A stretch of DNA of 64,000 nt, from NCBI RefSeq assembly GCF_002019705.1, contig NZ_KV917377.1, forward strand, positions 3,257,639-3,321,638, written 5' to 3'. Of the stretch, positions 28,001 through 36,626 are shown piece by piece. This stretch comes from Shouchella patagoniensis. GTDB lineage: Bacteria; Bacillota; Bacilli; Bacillales; Bacillaceae_D. The translations under genes were made by a program, and so were the position numbers. Below the pieces are notes generated by a model, which did no database searches, was not told where the DNA came from, and saw nothing but the letters and a program-made list of their open reading frames with translations. The first letter of the stretch is position 1. Each line of letters starts with the position of its first letter.

Positions 28001-30085
28001 ATGAAGGTTCTTGACGTACAAGAAGTCATTGATGCAATTGATAAGATCAAAGGTGCCAAGCAACAGGATTCAGACAACCTTGAAAACTTGCGAGCAAGCA
28101 TCCAAAAGATTGAACAACTAGAGTCTTTGCAAGGAGAAGGAGGAGAAGCGCTAAAAGACCATTTCAGGAGACTTCATGTACCTGTTCTCGAAGCGTTTCA
28201 TTTACTCATTCGTCAATACATGGAACAATTAGATACAGTAAAGTCTAACTTACTAGGCTTTGAAACAAGCTCTGCCATTGTTAGGGAAGAGTTCCTTTCT
28301 GGTGACATTAAAAATGGTCTTGACCGTATTGCCACAAGTGCGACAGAGGATGCGAATGAAATTGAATCAATTCGCACATCGGTTAGTGATATTCTTGCGC
28401 TCACCCCTTTTTCAATGGATACGGTCTTAGGTTATGTAGACCGAGGCAAAGACCACGCAAACGAAACCATTAAGAAATTACATGCACTAGACGAAGAAAA
28501 TGAAGCCCTGATGACGCAAGCAGAGAGCGCGCTACAAGAAGTAACAAACGTGGTGAACCACGTGTCGAACTGGTCGAGTGGTGGTGCCATTTTATCAGCA
28601 GATACATTAAAAGAAATTGATGCAAACCTCGAAGAATTATACACAAGCCTCGTCACAGAAGCGATTTTAATGGCGCCCCCAACCGATGAAATTGATTGGA
28701 TAGGACAAGAGAGCGCCATGTATCAACAAGCACTCCCACTTGAGTTCTTGTACACAGGTGCTTATGCCAATATCCCAGGTGGACTCGAGTCGATGGGGTG
28801 GTATTTCATGAACCACTTCCCAGTTAGCGCGATGGTCAATGATGAACAAGCAATTCAGGCCTGTGCTGCTCCAGAAATCGATCATACTGTCGATGAAGGC
28901 GATAGTTGGTGGAATTCCATGTTCAACTTCTTTAAAGGGGCTGGCAGCGGGGTTGTAAATGCTGCAGGAGATGCGGTTGAAGGTGTTGTGAATCTCGTCA
29001 CCGATCCAGTAGGAGTATATAATGACACGGTCGAATTTATTGGGGCAATTGTGGATGATCCTGCGCTGGTAGGGGAAATTGCGAATGAACTATGGAATGC
29101 ATTTGATGAAGATTTTATTAATGGAAATGCAGAAAGCAGAGGGGAATGGACTGGTTATGCAATTACGCTCATTGCGACGGCTGCAGCAGGTGACAAAGGA
29201 ATCTCTAAAATTGCAAATAGCAGCCAAATGGCCAAGGTTGGTCGAATTGGTGGAGACAGTGGTTATAAAACCCGAAATGAAATCGAATTGCGACTGGCTT
29301 CTGAAGCCAAAATAACAAGACCAAGCCTAAGTTCTGTCATGAAAGACGCACGGGTAAGTGGCGTCCAGGCAATTAGTACCTACGCCCAATCGATGAAAAT
29401 AGGCGCCGTTATGACGGCTGGTCAAGTGAGCAATGCGATCAAACATACAACAGCCAATATGAAAGAAAGCCTCGCCCGTGGAATGAATAACCTTCAAGAC
29501 AACATAAACGGGATGCCAGCCTTAGCACTGGGAGGAGTTGGCGGAAGCAAGTTACCAGTGAACTCGATGAATATACAGAAAATCCGTGCGGGTGTCGATG
29601 ATGTTAAGAAGCAGAGTGTAAGGGATGTTGAGACGAGAGCTGGGAGTGGTTCTAAGGGTACTGTTAAAGATATACAGATTCCTTCAGTTAGAAATAATGA
29701 GTTTAATAAGTGGTTTGATAATCTATCAGTAGATGATTTTGAGAAAATGTGGAGTAATCCTCATTTGAGAAGTAAGATTGAAGATAGGATAAGACGTCCA
29801 GGAGGATATCATGAGTGGCACCTTGTAGCAAGAACACCCCAATTTAAAAAATGGGGTGTAAGCATGGATGATATAAAAGAAATGAGGACCTTAACTAAAG
29901 ATGTTGAATTTATTAATCCTCCCGGAAGTCATGGAAGGCGAGGTTCTACAAAAGCACATAACGAGATTTTAAAAATCATTGATTCTGCTACTGATTATGA
30001 TAGTTTTGTAAGAGAGCTAAACAAATGGGCTAGTAATAGAATGAAAAATGGAATTCTAGATTTACCAGAAGGTTTAAGGAGGTAA
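28001..30085 (+). CDS. LXG-domain polymorphic toxin with HNH-like C-terminal tip
   Basis: The 694-residue protein has an N-terminal LXG domain of about 210 residues (MKVLDVQEVIDAIDKIKGAK..., LQGEGGEALKDHFRRL), a middle region with a hydrophobic glycine-rich stretch (GAGSGVVNAAGDAVEGVVNLVTDP), and a tip from about residue 545. The tip contains GGYHEWHLVARTPQFKKWG and SHGRRGSTKAHNEIL, a His-rich arrangement like HNH/wHH nucleases. Nuclease activity is inference. From about base 29630 the DNA becomes visibly more AT-rich, as expected if the tip was exchanged. LXG toxins leave through the type VII system and kill neighbouring bacteria. The immunity gene starts 5 bp after the stop. Confidence 0.88.
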   Translation: MKVLDVQEVIDAIDKIKGAKQQDSDNLENLRASIQKIEQLESLQGEGGEALKDHFRRLHVPVLEAFHLLIRQYMEQLDTVKSNLLGFETSSAIVREEFLSGDIKNGLDRIATSATEDANEIESIRTSVSDILALTPFSMDTVLGYVDRGKDHANETIKKLHALDEENEALMTQAESALQEVTNVVNHVSNWSSGGAILSADTLKEIDANLEELYTSLVTEAILMAPPTDEIDWIGQESAMYQQALPLEFLYTGAYANIPGGLESMGWYFMNHFPVSAMVNDEQAIQACAAPEIDHTVDEGDSWWNSMFNFFKGAGSGVVNAAGDAVEGVVNLVTDPVGVYNDTVEFIGAIVDDPALVGEIANELWNAFDEDFINGNAESRGEWTGYAITLIATAAAGDKGISKIANSSQMAKVGRIGGDSGYKTRNEIELRLASEAKITRPSLSSVMKDARVSGVQAISTYAQSMKIGAVMTAGQVSNAIKHTTANMKESLARGMNNLQDNINGMPALALGGVGGSKLPVNSMNIQKIRAGVDDVKKQSVRDVETRAGSGSKGTVKDIQIPSVRNNEFNKWFDNLSVDDFEKMWSNPHLRSKIEDRIRRPGGYHEWHLVARTPQFKKWGVSMDDIKEMRTLTKDVEFINPPGSHGRRGSTKAHNEILKIIDSATDYDSFVRELNKWASNRMKNGILDLPEGLRR

Positions 30086-30090
30086 AAACA

Positions 30091-30474
30091 TTGAAAAACG
30101 ATGTTTCTTTGTGGTTAGGATACTTCGAGAATTTTGATGAGGTCGAAAAATACACTGAAGTAAAATATGACGAAGATGGAGATAGTATTCCTTCTACTTT
30201 TGAGAAAGAATTTAAATTAGGATATTATGATAGAGACTTAATTGAAAAAGACTGGATACCGGATGCTGAAGATGATATAAAAGAGCTTCTAGTGGATTTT
30301 TCATATGATGATCAGTTAATAAAGCAGTTTAGAGATGTTAAGTTAAACTCTAAATATAATACCATTATTTTGGTTTTTAACTATAATTATGATAAAGAAG
30401 GAAGGCATGTAGCTTCAGTAAACGAAAGTGCATACAAATTGGATTTTATAGGTACAGCAGAGTATATAGATTAA
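30091..30474 (+). CDS. Imm22-like immunity protein
   Basis: The TTG start at 30091 is set by AAGGAGG overlapping the end of the toxin gene. The 127-residue acidic protein begins VSLWLGYFENFDEVEKYTEVKYDEDGD, then IPSTFEKEFKLGYYDRD. This fits the Imm22 family of immunity proteins found beside polymorphic toxins. It should bind and neutralise the toxin tip inside the producer. It shares the AT-rich composition of the toxin tip rather than that of the LXG half, which supports joint transfer of tip and immunity gene. A terminator follows. Confidence 0.78.
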   Translation: MKNDVSLWLGYFENFDEVEKYTEVKYDEDGDSIPSTFEKEFKLGYYDRDLIEKDWIPDAEDDIKELLVDFSYDDQLIKQFRDVKLNSKYNTIILVFNYNYDKEGRHVASVNESAYKLDFIGTAEYID

Positions 30475-30497
30475 ATTGTAATATTACAATGAAGAGT

Positions 30498-30538
30498 AAA
30501 GTACTTGATTGTCTACTTTAGGCAGCAAGTGCTTTTTA
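30498..30538 (+). terminator. Terminator of the LXG operon
   Basis: AAAGTACTTG pairs with CAAGTGCTTT (one wobble) across an 18-nt loop, followed by TTTT. Confidence 0.75.
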
Positions 30539-30887
30539 TTTTATATTTTATGCAATCACGAATGATGCTTTACTGAAATTCATAGTTCATGAAGGTAGTT
30601 CCTTCATGGAGTATTGATTTTATATTTGGATTTTGTGAGAAGTATGATAAACAGGCGAGATGACATTTTATATGTCAAGAAGACTTATGATCCCGCAAAA
30701 TCCACAAACTAAAGACAATGACAAAGCTCGTGGCGATAACAATGGGTAACGTGTAAGGGTGTTTCTTATATTGCGTTGGTTTATAAATTTTGTGTTGTAT
30801 TTTTACTAGAGAGGGTCGTATAATACTCGCTATTCGTTAAAAAAAGCGTTACGAAAATTAAAATTTATGTAACGGGAGGGTGAAAAG
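30539..30887 (+). promoter_or_regulatory. Intergenic region with a promoter for the recombinase fragment
   Basis: There is no credible gene in these 349 bp. A -10 TATAAT at 30819-30824 with TTGTAT at 30795-30800 (18-bp spacer) is a plausible sigma-A promoter. A GGGAGGGTGAAAAG ribosome site leads into the recombinase start. Confidence 0.5.
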
Positions 30888-31391
30888 TTGAATGTAGTAG
30901 GTTATATACGAGTCTCGACTCAAGGGCAAGCCAAAGAAGGGTATAGCTTGAAATATCAAGAAGACGAAATCAAAGTACACTGTAAGGAACAAGGCTTGAA
31001 CTTGATACATATTTTTAGAGATGAAGGAATTAGTGGCGCAAAACTGAATGAAGAAGCATTGGAAATAGACAGGGTGGGCTTACAGGAGATGTTAGCTCAC
31101 CTTTCGTCTGTCCAAGTTGTTTATGTGGTAGTACTGACCACAAGCCGATTATGGAGGTCGGATATTGTAAAAGTGCTGATACAACGAGAGTTGAAGAAAT
31201 ATGGCTGTGACATTAAAAGCATAGAACAACCATTTTACAGTATTCATAAGAAAGAACCTAATGACTTTTTGGTAAACGGCTTAATGGAGTTATTAGACCA
31301 ATATCAACGTCTTGAAATAGCCCTCAAACTAACAAAAGGGAGAAACAAGAAAGCAAAGGAAGGCGGATATGCAGGAGGAAGAGCAACATGA
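30888..31391 (+). pseudogene. Serine site-specific recombinase, 3'-truncated at an IS end
   Basis: The 167 residues cover the catalytic domain of a large serine recombinase: VVGYIRVSTQGQAKEGYSL with the active Ser in RVST, FRDEGISGAK, and LTTSRLWRSDIVKV. The reading frame ends at GGYAGGRAT. In complete members GGYAGGRAPYGY normally leads into the recombinase and zinc-ribbon domains (400-500 residues in all). The stop TGA is formed by the first bases of the adjoining IS3-like end. The protein lacks its DNA-binding half and should be inactive. It probably marks a former mobile element. Confidence 0.85.
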
Positions 31392-32240
31392 ACCGTCAAC
31401 ACTTTTCTAGACACTTTTTTTGTGGGCGGTTTGTTTAAATTCAATCGGGCTTTGATACTGTAAGGTTCCGTGTATGCGAAAATGGTTATACCAATGAAGA
31501 TAGTCAGCTAGTTCACGTTCTAAGTCCGTGGTTGTGTCGAACGTATAGCGCTTTAGGAACTCGACTTTCACGATATGAAACATCGATTCAGCTACCGCAT
31601 TATCGTAGGGACATCCTTTTAGACTTAACGAACGTTCAATCCCAAACGCCAGAAGCGATTCGTCAATGGCTCGGCTTGTAAATTCACTCCCTCGATCGGT
31701 GTGGAAAAGAGTGATTTTTCGTAAATCTCCAGTGACAGAAGCGAAGGCTTTTTTAACAAGTTCACTCGTTTTATTTGGTCCGTGACTCCATCCGATCACT
31801 TCTCGATTATACAGATCAAGCAGTAAACACACATAGTGCCACCGCCTGTTTACGCGTGTATATGTGAGATCACTTACGATACTATGTCGTTCTTCTTCTT
31901 GTGCAAACGAGCGATTTAACTTGTTGGCAATGACCGCCTCGTTACTCGGTGTTCTTTTGGGTTTGTATTTCGCAACGGTATAAACGGAAACCAACCCTTG
32001 GCTAGCCATGATTCGGCCAATCCGTCGTCTCGAGACATGGTACCCTTCTCGAAGAAGCAATGCTTTCAATTTACGCGTTCCATAAGTCCCTCGATTTTCT
32101 AAAAAAAGCCGACGAACGAGTGATGTCAGCGCATCCTCTTTGGGTTTACGTTGAGTATGTTTAATCGCATAATAGTACGTACTTCGAGAGAGGTTTAGGA
32201 CGGCCTTGATTGGATTTAGCCTTTCGAGGTTTTTAATCAT
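31389..32240 (-). mobile_element. IS3-family remnant (one end and orfB only)
   Basis: The left end at 31389 starts TGAACCGTCAACACTTTTCT, an IS3/IS150-like terminal sequence. The orfB transposase reads away from the interior on the minus strand. No matching inverted end and no orfA are found between 32240 and the next gene at 32357, so the promoter-proximal end of the element has been deleted. The element therefore cannot move by itself. Confidence 0.75.
31407..32240 (-). CDS. IS3-family transposase orfB (DDE domain)
   Basis: The 277-residue protein has the HTH_21 region (PKEDALTSLVRRLFLENRGTYGTRKLKALLLREGY) and the rve integrase core. The acidic triad lies in SDLTYTRV, FHTDRGSEF and the DNAVAESMFHIVKVEFL glutamate. 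In intact IS3 elements OrfB is made as an OrfAB frameshift fusion. Here no orfA remains, so it would lack the N-terminal DNA-binding part. It is the body of the truncated element next to the recombinase fragment. Confidence 0.88.
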   Translation of the reverse strand: MIKNLERLNPIKAVLNLSRSTYYYAIKHTQRKPKEDALTSLVRRLFLENRGTYGTRKLKALLLREGYHVSRRRIGRIMASQGLVSVYTVAKYKPKRTPSNEAVIANKLNRSFAQEEERHSIVSDLTYTRVNRRWHYVCLLLDLYNREVIGWSHGPNKTSELVKKAFASVTGDLRKITLFHTDRGSEFTSRAIDESLLAFGIERSLSLKGCPYDNAVAESMFHIVKVEFLKRYTFDTTTDLERELADYLHWYNHFRIHGTLQYQSPIEFKQTAHKKSV

Positions 32241-32356
32241 TTTTACTAATCGAATTGATTGTCATGAAACCGTTTTATCACATCTAATTAAGGGTACCTA
32301 TAATCGATAAGGAAATATATGGAGAGTGTATTGCCATATCTAAAAGGAGAATGAGG

Positions 32357-33295
32357 ATGAAAAAAGCGATGATGCTAGGAAGCGTAACAGTTGCTACAAG
32401 CTTGTTTGCCGTCGGGTGCAGTCAAGAAGGTAGTGGGGAATATGTTGATGCTCTTGCGCAAAAAGAAGAAGGAACCAAGTTTAGCTACACAGTCGAACTT
32501 GATGTGACTACACCGAGCACAACAGAAGGGATGCATGAGGTTTTAAGTCATTTGGCTACTCATATCGAGGACTTGGATTTGGGTTATACAGTGACTGGCG
32601 ATAGGGATCAAGGTCACTATGAAATTGATCAAGCTTTACCTCGTCAGGCGACGCTCGTTCCATACCCTGTGCAAATGGATTTGACAGGGGCGCTGTTGGA
32701 AGGGGAATCGTTTTATTTGAAAACAGAAGAAATGATTGCGTTTGAAAATGAGCAAGGCACCTACGGCTTTACTTTGGAAACAACACCTGAAGTTGAAGAT
32801 ACATACGTTGAACTAACGTTGACGGATATCCCCTACACTCCAGAAGATCTATTGGAACGAAACGAGGACTATGAAGCGTTAATTGAAGAGGTTGAGGGAG
32901 AAAGTAATGGTGAAGGTGAAATGACCTATGTTGTTGATGGAGAAGAGGCGAGTACATATTTTAAAGAAATCATGAAAAAAAGTATGACGTATAGCTTTCC
33001 CGGCATTGTTGAGTTGCTAGATGAAGAGATGGAAGCACAAGTAACGATTGGGGAAGTAACAATAAACAGCCAGTTAGATGATGGCAACTTGCAAAAGGAG
33101 ACGTACACGATCCCGTTTACGGAAAATGACCGAGAGTGGGAAATGGTCGTAGCTATAACGTATAATGACCTCGACTACAGTGGCGATATTAGTACGATTG
33201 ACGACGAGGATCTACTAGACCGTGAAGCGTATAACGACTATATTGTCAGTGAACAGCAGCGTGATCTTGAGAAATTTATAAATTCCACTGATTGA
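32357..33295 (+). CDS. Acidic lipoprotein of unknown function
   Basis: ATG 32357 is preferred over ATG 32351, because AGGAG at 32345-32349 is then spaced 7 nt away. The 312-residue product has a lipoprotein signal ending LFAVGC. The mature part is very acidic and looks like two related beta-rich halves (KFSYTVELDVTT..., MTYVVDGEEASTYFKEIMKK). It has a general resemblance to DUF6612-type lipoproteins, without a clear signature. It is likely anchored on the outer face of the membrane. The function is unknown. Confidence 0.7.
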   Translation: MKKAMMLGSVTVATSLFAVGCSQEGSGEYVDALAQKEEGTKFSYTVELDVTTPSTTEGMHEVLSHLATHIEDLDLGYTVTGDRDQGHYEIDQALPRQATLVPYPVQMDLTGALLEGESFYLKTEEMIAFENEQGTYGFTLETTPEVEDTYVELTLTDIPYTPEDLLERNEDYEALIEEVEGESNGEGEMTYVVDGEEASTYFKEIMKKSMTYSFPGIVELLDEEMEAQVTIGEVTINSQLDDGNLQKETYTIPFTENDREWEMVVAITYNDLDYSGDISTIDDEDLLDREAYNDYIVSEQQRDLEKFINSTD

Positions 33296-33359
33296 AGAGT
33301 TTTGGGTTGGTATTTATATCTGCTGTTTATTTAACGAGATTTTTCAGGAGGGGATCTCT

Positions 33360-34199
33360 CTGAGTACAGTTTTTAAAATTTATGAACTAGAAAACGCGGT
33401 TGCGAAAGAAACACGCCTATTTTCCCTCTATAAAAAGAAATTAATAAACGAACAGCACTCCTATTTCAAATTTATAGTGGACATGCTGTTGGTTGTTTTT
33501 TCTGTTTGTATAGGATATGGCGTCCTTTTTCTTTTTAGAGATGCAATAGGTTCAGTTATGCTATCAACGGATAGGCCGTGGGCGTTACAGATTATTGCTA
33601 TATTGCTTCTATGCGTAATCCCACTTGTCATTGGTTTTGTGACTTTCCAGAAACGGATAGCTCGATTTTATCAAATGAGATCAACAGAATTCTTTCAATT
33701 CAGGATGAAGCATGGCATACACGCGATCGAGGCCTGGATAATAAGACACCATTTAACGCAAAAACAAGTGGAACAAATAATCCTCCCTTCTATTAAACAA
33801 GAAATTTCGAAAAAAGAAATGTATTCGATAAGGTCTTTTTTAATGAAAGTCATTCCTGCCCTTTTTGTTGGTTTAATTGGGGTTATCCTTACTCATACAT
33901 TAACAATAGCGATCCTCGATGAAGAGTTATTGAATCAAATTGGGGAAACAAGTGTCTACAATTTAGTGTTTGATCTAGCGGTGATGGTTATTGTAGCTAG
34001 TTTATTTGTTGGCGGCATGGTTTACAAAGTTGTGCCGGAAATAAATGTGTTTTCTCAAGTAGAGAAACTTAAACAGCTTGAGCGGTTACTCTATGCTTAC
34101 TTACTGGAAAGTGAGAAGGAGCGACCGTCTATCTATCTCCCAGAGAACGCCAAAGATGGAGGCAAGTCAGCTTATTACTACAAGAAAGATATCGTATGA
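33360..34199 (+). CDS. Four-helix membrane protein, probable CTG start
   Basis: The frame is open well before the first conventional start (GTG 33477). AGGAGGGG at 33346-33353 is ideally placed for CTG 33360, giving 279 residues beginning LSTVFKIYELENAVAKETRLFSLYKKKL. Two membrane helices follow (MLLVVFSVCIGYGVLFLF; QIIAILLLCVIPLVIGFV), then a soluble helical section, then two more (VIPALFVGLIGVILTHTL; VFDLAVMVIVASLFVGGMV). I do not recognise the family. It shares its terminator with the convergent DUF418 gene. Confidence 0.6.
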   Translation: MSTVFKIYELENAVAKETRLFSLYKKKLINEQHSYFKFIVDMLLVVFSVCIGYGVLFLFRDAIGSVMLSTDRPWALQIIAILLLCVIPLVIGFVTFQKRIARFYQMRSTEFFQFRMKHGIHAIEAWIIRHHLTQKQVEQIILPSIKQEISKKEMYSIRSFLMKVIPALFVGLIGVILTHTLTIAILDEELLNQIGETSVYNLVFDLAVMVIVASLFVGGMVYKVVPEINVFSQVEKLKQLERLLYAYLLESEKERPSIYLPENAKDGGKSAYYYKKDIV

Positions 34200-34200
34200 A

Positions 34201-34223
34201 AAAAGCAGCCATTGGCTGCTTTT
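34201..34223. terminator. Bidirectional terminator
   Basis: AAAAGCAGCC, ATT loop, GGCTGCTTTT, with ATCGT/ACGAT able to extend the stem. It separates two convergent membrane-protein genes and overlaps the last bases of the minus-strand one. Confidence 0.88.
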
Positions 34224-35388
34224 ACGATGCATGTGGAGAAGATTTGCGGTAGACCAGCTTGCGGAAAATATGATCAATCGGTCCATTTTTTTGTTGTGTT
34301 TCGAGCCAGTATGCAAGTCCAACGGCTGTAAGCCAAATGCAGAATGTGAGTCCCCATCCTGCCGCCATACCTAATTGATTGCCTAAATTAAAGGTTAATG
34401 GGGAGAGAAAGACAATTAACATGATCTCGTTAAAAATAAAAAAAGTAAGCGAACGTTTACCGAGCGACGTGATAGCTGTCACAGCAAGGTTTGGTTTAGT
34501 TAGTTTCGGTCCAATTAATCCAAAAATCGCTGCATAACCAGCTCCGCCTGCGATTCCTGTTGCCATATGGATGGCGAACGTTAACCCAACGAAAGCCGGG
34601 GCTAATTCGATCATTTGATTGCTATACAAAGCGTGAGGTACAGCCCCGACAATGGAGATCGTTAAACCGAGAACAGCTGCTTTCTTCAAGAAACGTTTGT
34701 TCTCTGACTTCTCATTTAATAAGCCTTTTTTACCAGCCCATATACCCATTAAAATCGATACGCTGACAGGTAACAAGAAGTGCGCTATGAACGGTCCTCC
34801 TGTGAGGAATTGCATAAATTGAGCGGTTACTTTCTCAAAATACCCACTATGGGCGGCAGGGATAAATTCAGCCCCGTTAAACTGGGCATAAGCCATCGCT
34901 GACCACGCTAAGGGTAGAATCACGATATAAGAGAGTGATAAGATAATAATGCTCTTTAGCACCGTTTTGTCGCTCTTAAATAAAAGCCAACAGGATAAAA
35001 GAAGTGCAGTACCGTAGATTGCTAGAATGTCTTTTCCACCTATTAGTACGGAAAGAATAAAACCAAATAGAATTAAGTACCAGGCTCTGCGGTAAAGAGA
35101 ACTTTTGGCATCTTTTATGTCTTTGTTTCGTTTCATGTAGCTACGGACAATTAACGTGAGTCCGTACCCAAACAAAAGTGCAAACATCGCTCTCGCTCGG
35201 TTATCAACAAAGAAGACAGAGAGGAAGTTGGTCACTGTATCATAAACGTTTAAGCTTTCTGGGCGGCTAAGTAAAGAACTACCCAAAAATAAGGAAGCAT
35301 GGGCCAGGGCAACCAGCAAAAGCATAAACCCTCTTGCTAAATCAAGTGAGATAAATCGTTTTTGTACTGGTTGAATTGTTGGTTTCAT
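34222..35388 (-). CDS. DUF418 / YeiB-like membrane protein
   Basis: The start is uncertain. ATG 35388 begins just before the conserved RFISLDLARGFMLLLVALAHASLF; the frame is open back to a TTG at 35475, but none of the upstream starts has a good ribosome site. From 35388 the protein has 388 residues and about ten hydrophobic segments. It ends with the DUF418 pattern (SLGKRSLTFFIFNEIM...GPIDHIFRKLVY). YeiB/DUF418 proteins are related to membrane acyltransferases; their substrates are unknown. It is divergent from a TetR regulator, which may control it through the shared repeat region. Confidence 0.82.
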   Translation of the reverse strand: MKPTIQPVQKRFISLDLARGFMLLLVALAHASLFLGSSLLSRPESLNVYDTVTNFLSVFFVDNRARAMFALLFGYGLTLIVRSYMKRNKDIKDAKSSLYRRAWYLILFGFILSVLIGGKDILAIYGTALLLSCWLLFKSDKTVLKSIIILSLSYIVILPLAWSAMAYAQFNGAEFIPAAHSGYFEKVTAQFMQFLTGGPFIAHFLLPVSVSILMGIWAGKKGLLNEKSENKRFLKKAAVLGLTISIVGAVPHALYSNQMIELAPAFVGLTFAIHMATGIAGGAGYAAIFGLIGPKLTKPNLAVTAITSLGKRSLTFFIFNEIMLIVFLSPLTFNLGNQLGMAAGWGLTFCIWLTAVGLAYWLETQQKNGPIDHIFRKLVYRKSSPHAS

Positions 35389-35483
35389 TTGGGCAATACC
35401 GCCTTTCTTGAGTGTTTTCTCCCCCTTTTGTGGGAGATCATGACCCATCATAGCATTGAGGATATCAAGCGTCAAAACTCATG

Positions 35484-35541
35484 GGTACTTATTTACAAAA
35501 AGAGTCTAATTGTTTAGGTACTTATGAGTACTAATTAGTAC
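35484..35541. promoter_or_regulatory. Divergent promoter region with TetR-type operator candidates
   Basis: A perfect 14-bp palindrome GTACTAATTAGTAC lies at 35528-35541. The 9-mer GGTACTTAT occurs twice, at 35484-35492 and 35517-35525. All sit between the divergent DUF418 and TetR genes and share the GTACT core, as expected for sites bound by the TetR protein. Confidence 0.5.
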
Positions 35542-35648
35542 GAGTGAGCATGAGTTGGTGAAGGAAGACCAAAATTGGATCTTTGGAGGAAAGGAAGTTT
35601 TACTTTATAGTGGGGATAATGTACGTAAGAGGGAGAGGAGGTTGTAAC

Positions 35649-36518
35649 GTGAAACAATCGGATATCATGCGAGTGGCGTTTCACTTATTTAGTGAAAAAG
35701 GGTATTCTGCCACAAGTGTTCAAGAAATTGTAGCGCAATGCAAAATTTCAAAAGCGACGTTTTATAAACATTTTTCTTCAAAGAAAGAACTTTTCTTTCA
35801 ATTACTAGATTATCGGCATTTCCTATTTGATAGTGAAGAGCAAGCAATCGAAGAAAGTACACTTGAGGCAAAAGAAAAATTCTTAAAGAAAACAAAACTA
35901 TATATGCGGAGTTTGTTTGTAAACCGGAAAATCTATCATCTCATTCCATTTGTGATGGAACAGGAAGAGTTTCGTGAATTAGAAAAACCGATGCGAGACT
36001 TTAAGATCAAATCGTATCATCGCTTAAAGCAGAATCTGATGGGAGCCTATACAAAAGTGGAACCAGTCCATATTTGGGACCTGGTCTTGCTTTATGATGC
36101 AGCAGTAAAAGAGTTTGTCGAAGTAGGTTCGTATAACGAAAATGAACTTGATCTTAATCATGCTGCGCAATCCATTGTTTCTTACATGGATCTTCTTTTA
36201 AAGAAAGGTGAATTGGACGAGCCACTGCTTTCTTCTAGGCTTATGGAAGAATTTGATCAATACAAGAGGACAGCGCAAGACGAAGTGCCAGCTGAAGCAG
36301 CAACAACCCGTTTCTTAAAACTATTAGAAGAACAAATTGAAGAAGTGCCCCTCGCAGGAACAGAGCGAGAAGCGCTGCGCGCCAATTTAGCGCTTTTAAA
36401 AGAAGAGATTGAACAAGAGGCACCTCGGTGGGAGTTAGTAAAAGCCCTTTTATTAGTATTTGAACAGCGGGATGAGTTTGTGATTACTGTGGAACAGATT
36501 AAAAAGTGTATTGGATAG
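35649..36518 (+). CDS. TetR/AcrR-family transcriptional regulator
   Basis: GTG 35649 is set by GAGGAGG at 35635-35641; the longer frame from 35583 has no site. The 289-residue protein has the TetR helix-turn-helix (IMRVAFHLFSEKGYSATSVQEIVAQCKISKATFYKHFSSKKELFFQLL). The ligand domain is unusually long, with an extra C-terminal helical region of about 90 residues (RFLKLLEEQIEEVPLAGTEREALRANLALL...). It probably represses itself and the divergent DUF418 gene. The inducer is unknown. Confidence 0.88.
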   Translation: MKQSDIMRVAFHLFSEKGYSATSVQEIVAQCKISKATFYKHFSSKKELFFQLLDYRHFLFDSEEQAIEESTLEAKEKFLKKTKLYMRSLFVNRKIYHLIPFVMEQEEFRELEKPMRDFKIKSYHRLKQNLMGAYTKVEPVHIWDLVLLYDAAVKEFVEVGSYNENELDLNHAAQSIVSYMDLLLKKGELDEPLLSSRLMEEFDQYKRTAQDEVPAEAATTRFLKLLEEQIEEVPLAGTEREALRANLALLKEEIEQEAPRWELVKALLLVFEQRDEFVITVEQIKKCIG

Positions 36519-36626
36519 AAGTATGAGGAAATAAGCACATGAAAAGGAAGCAGGGTGATCAGAGTCAATAAATATGGTTGAAATGCATTATCTCCCTTGA
36601 CTCCTCTATTATAGTGATTGTAATAG

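Noticed and set aside
30660..30750. Short frame ending NPQTKDNDKARGDNNG before the recombinase
   Set aside because: No ribosome site and too short to judge; probably chance.
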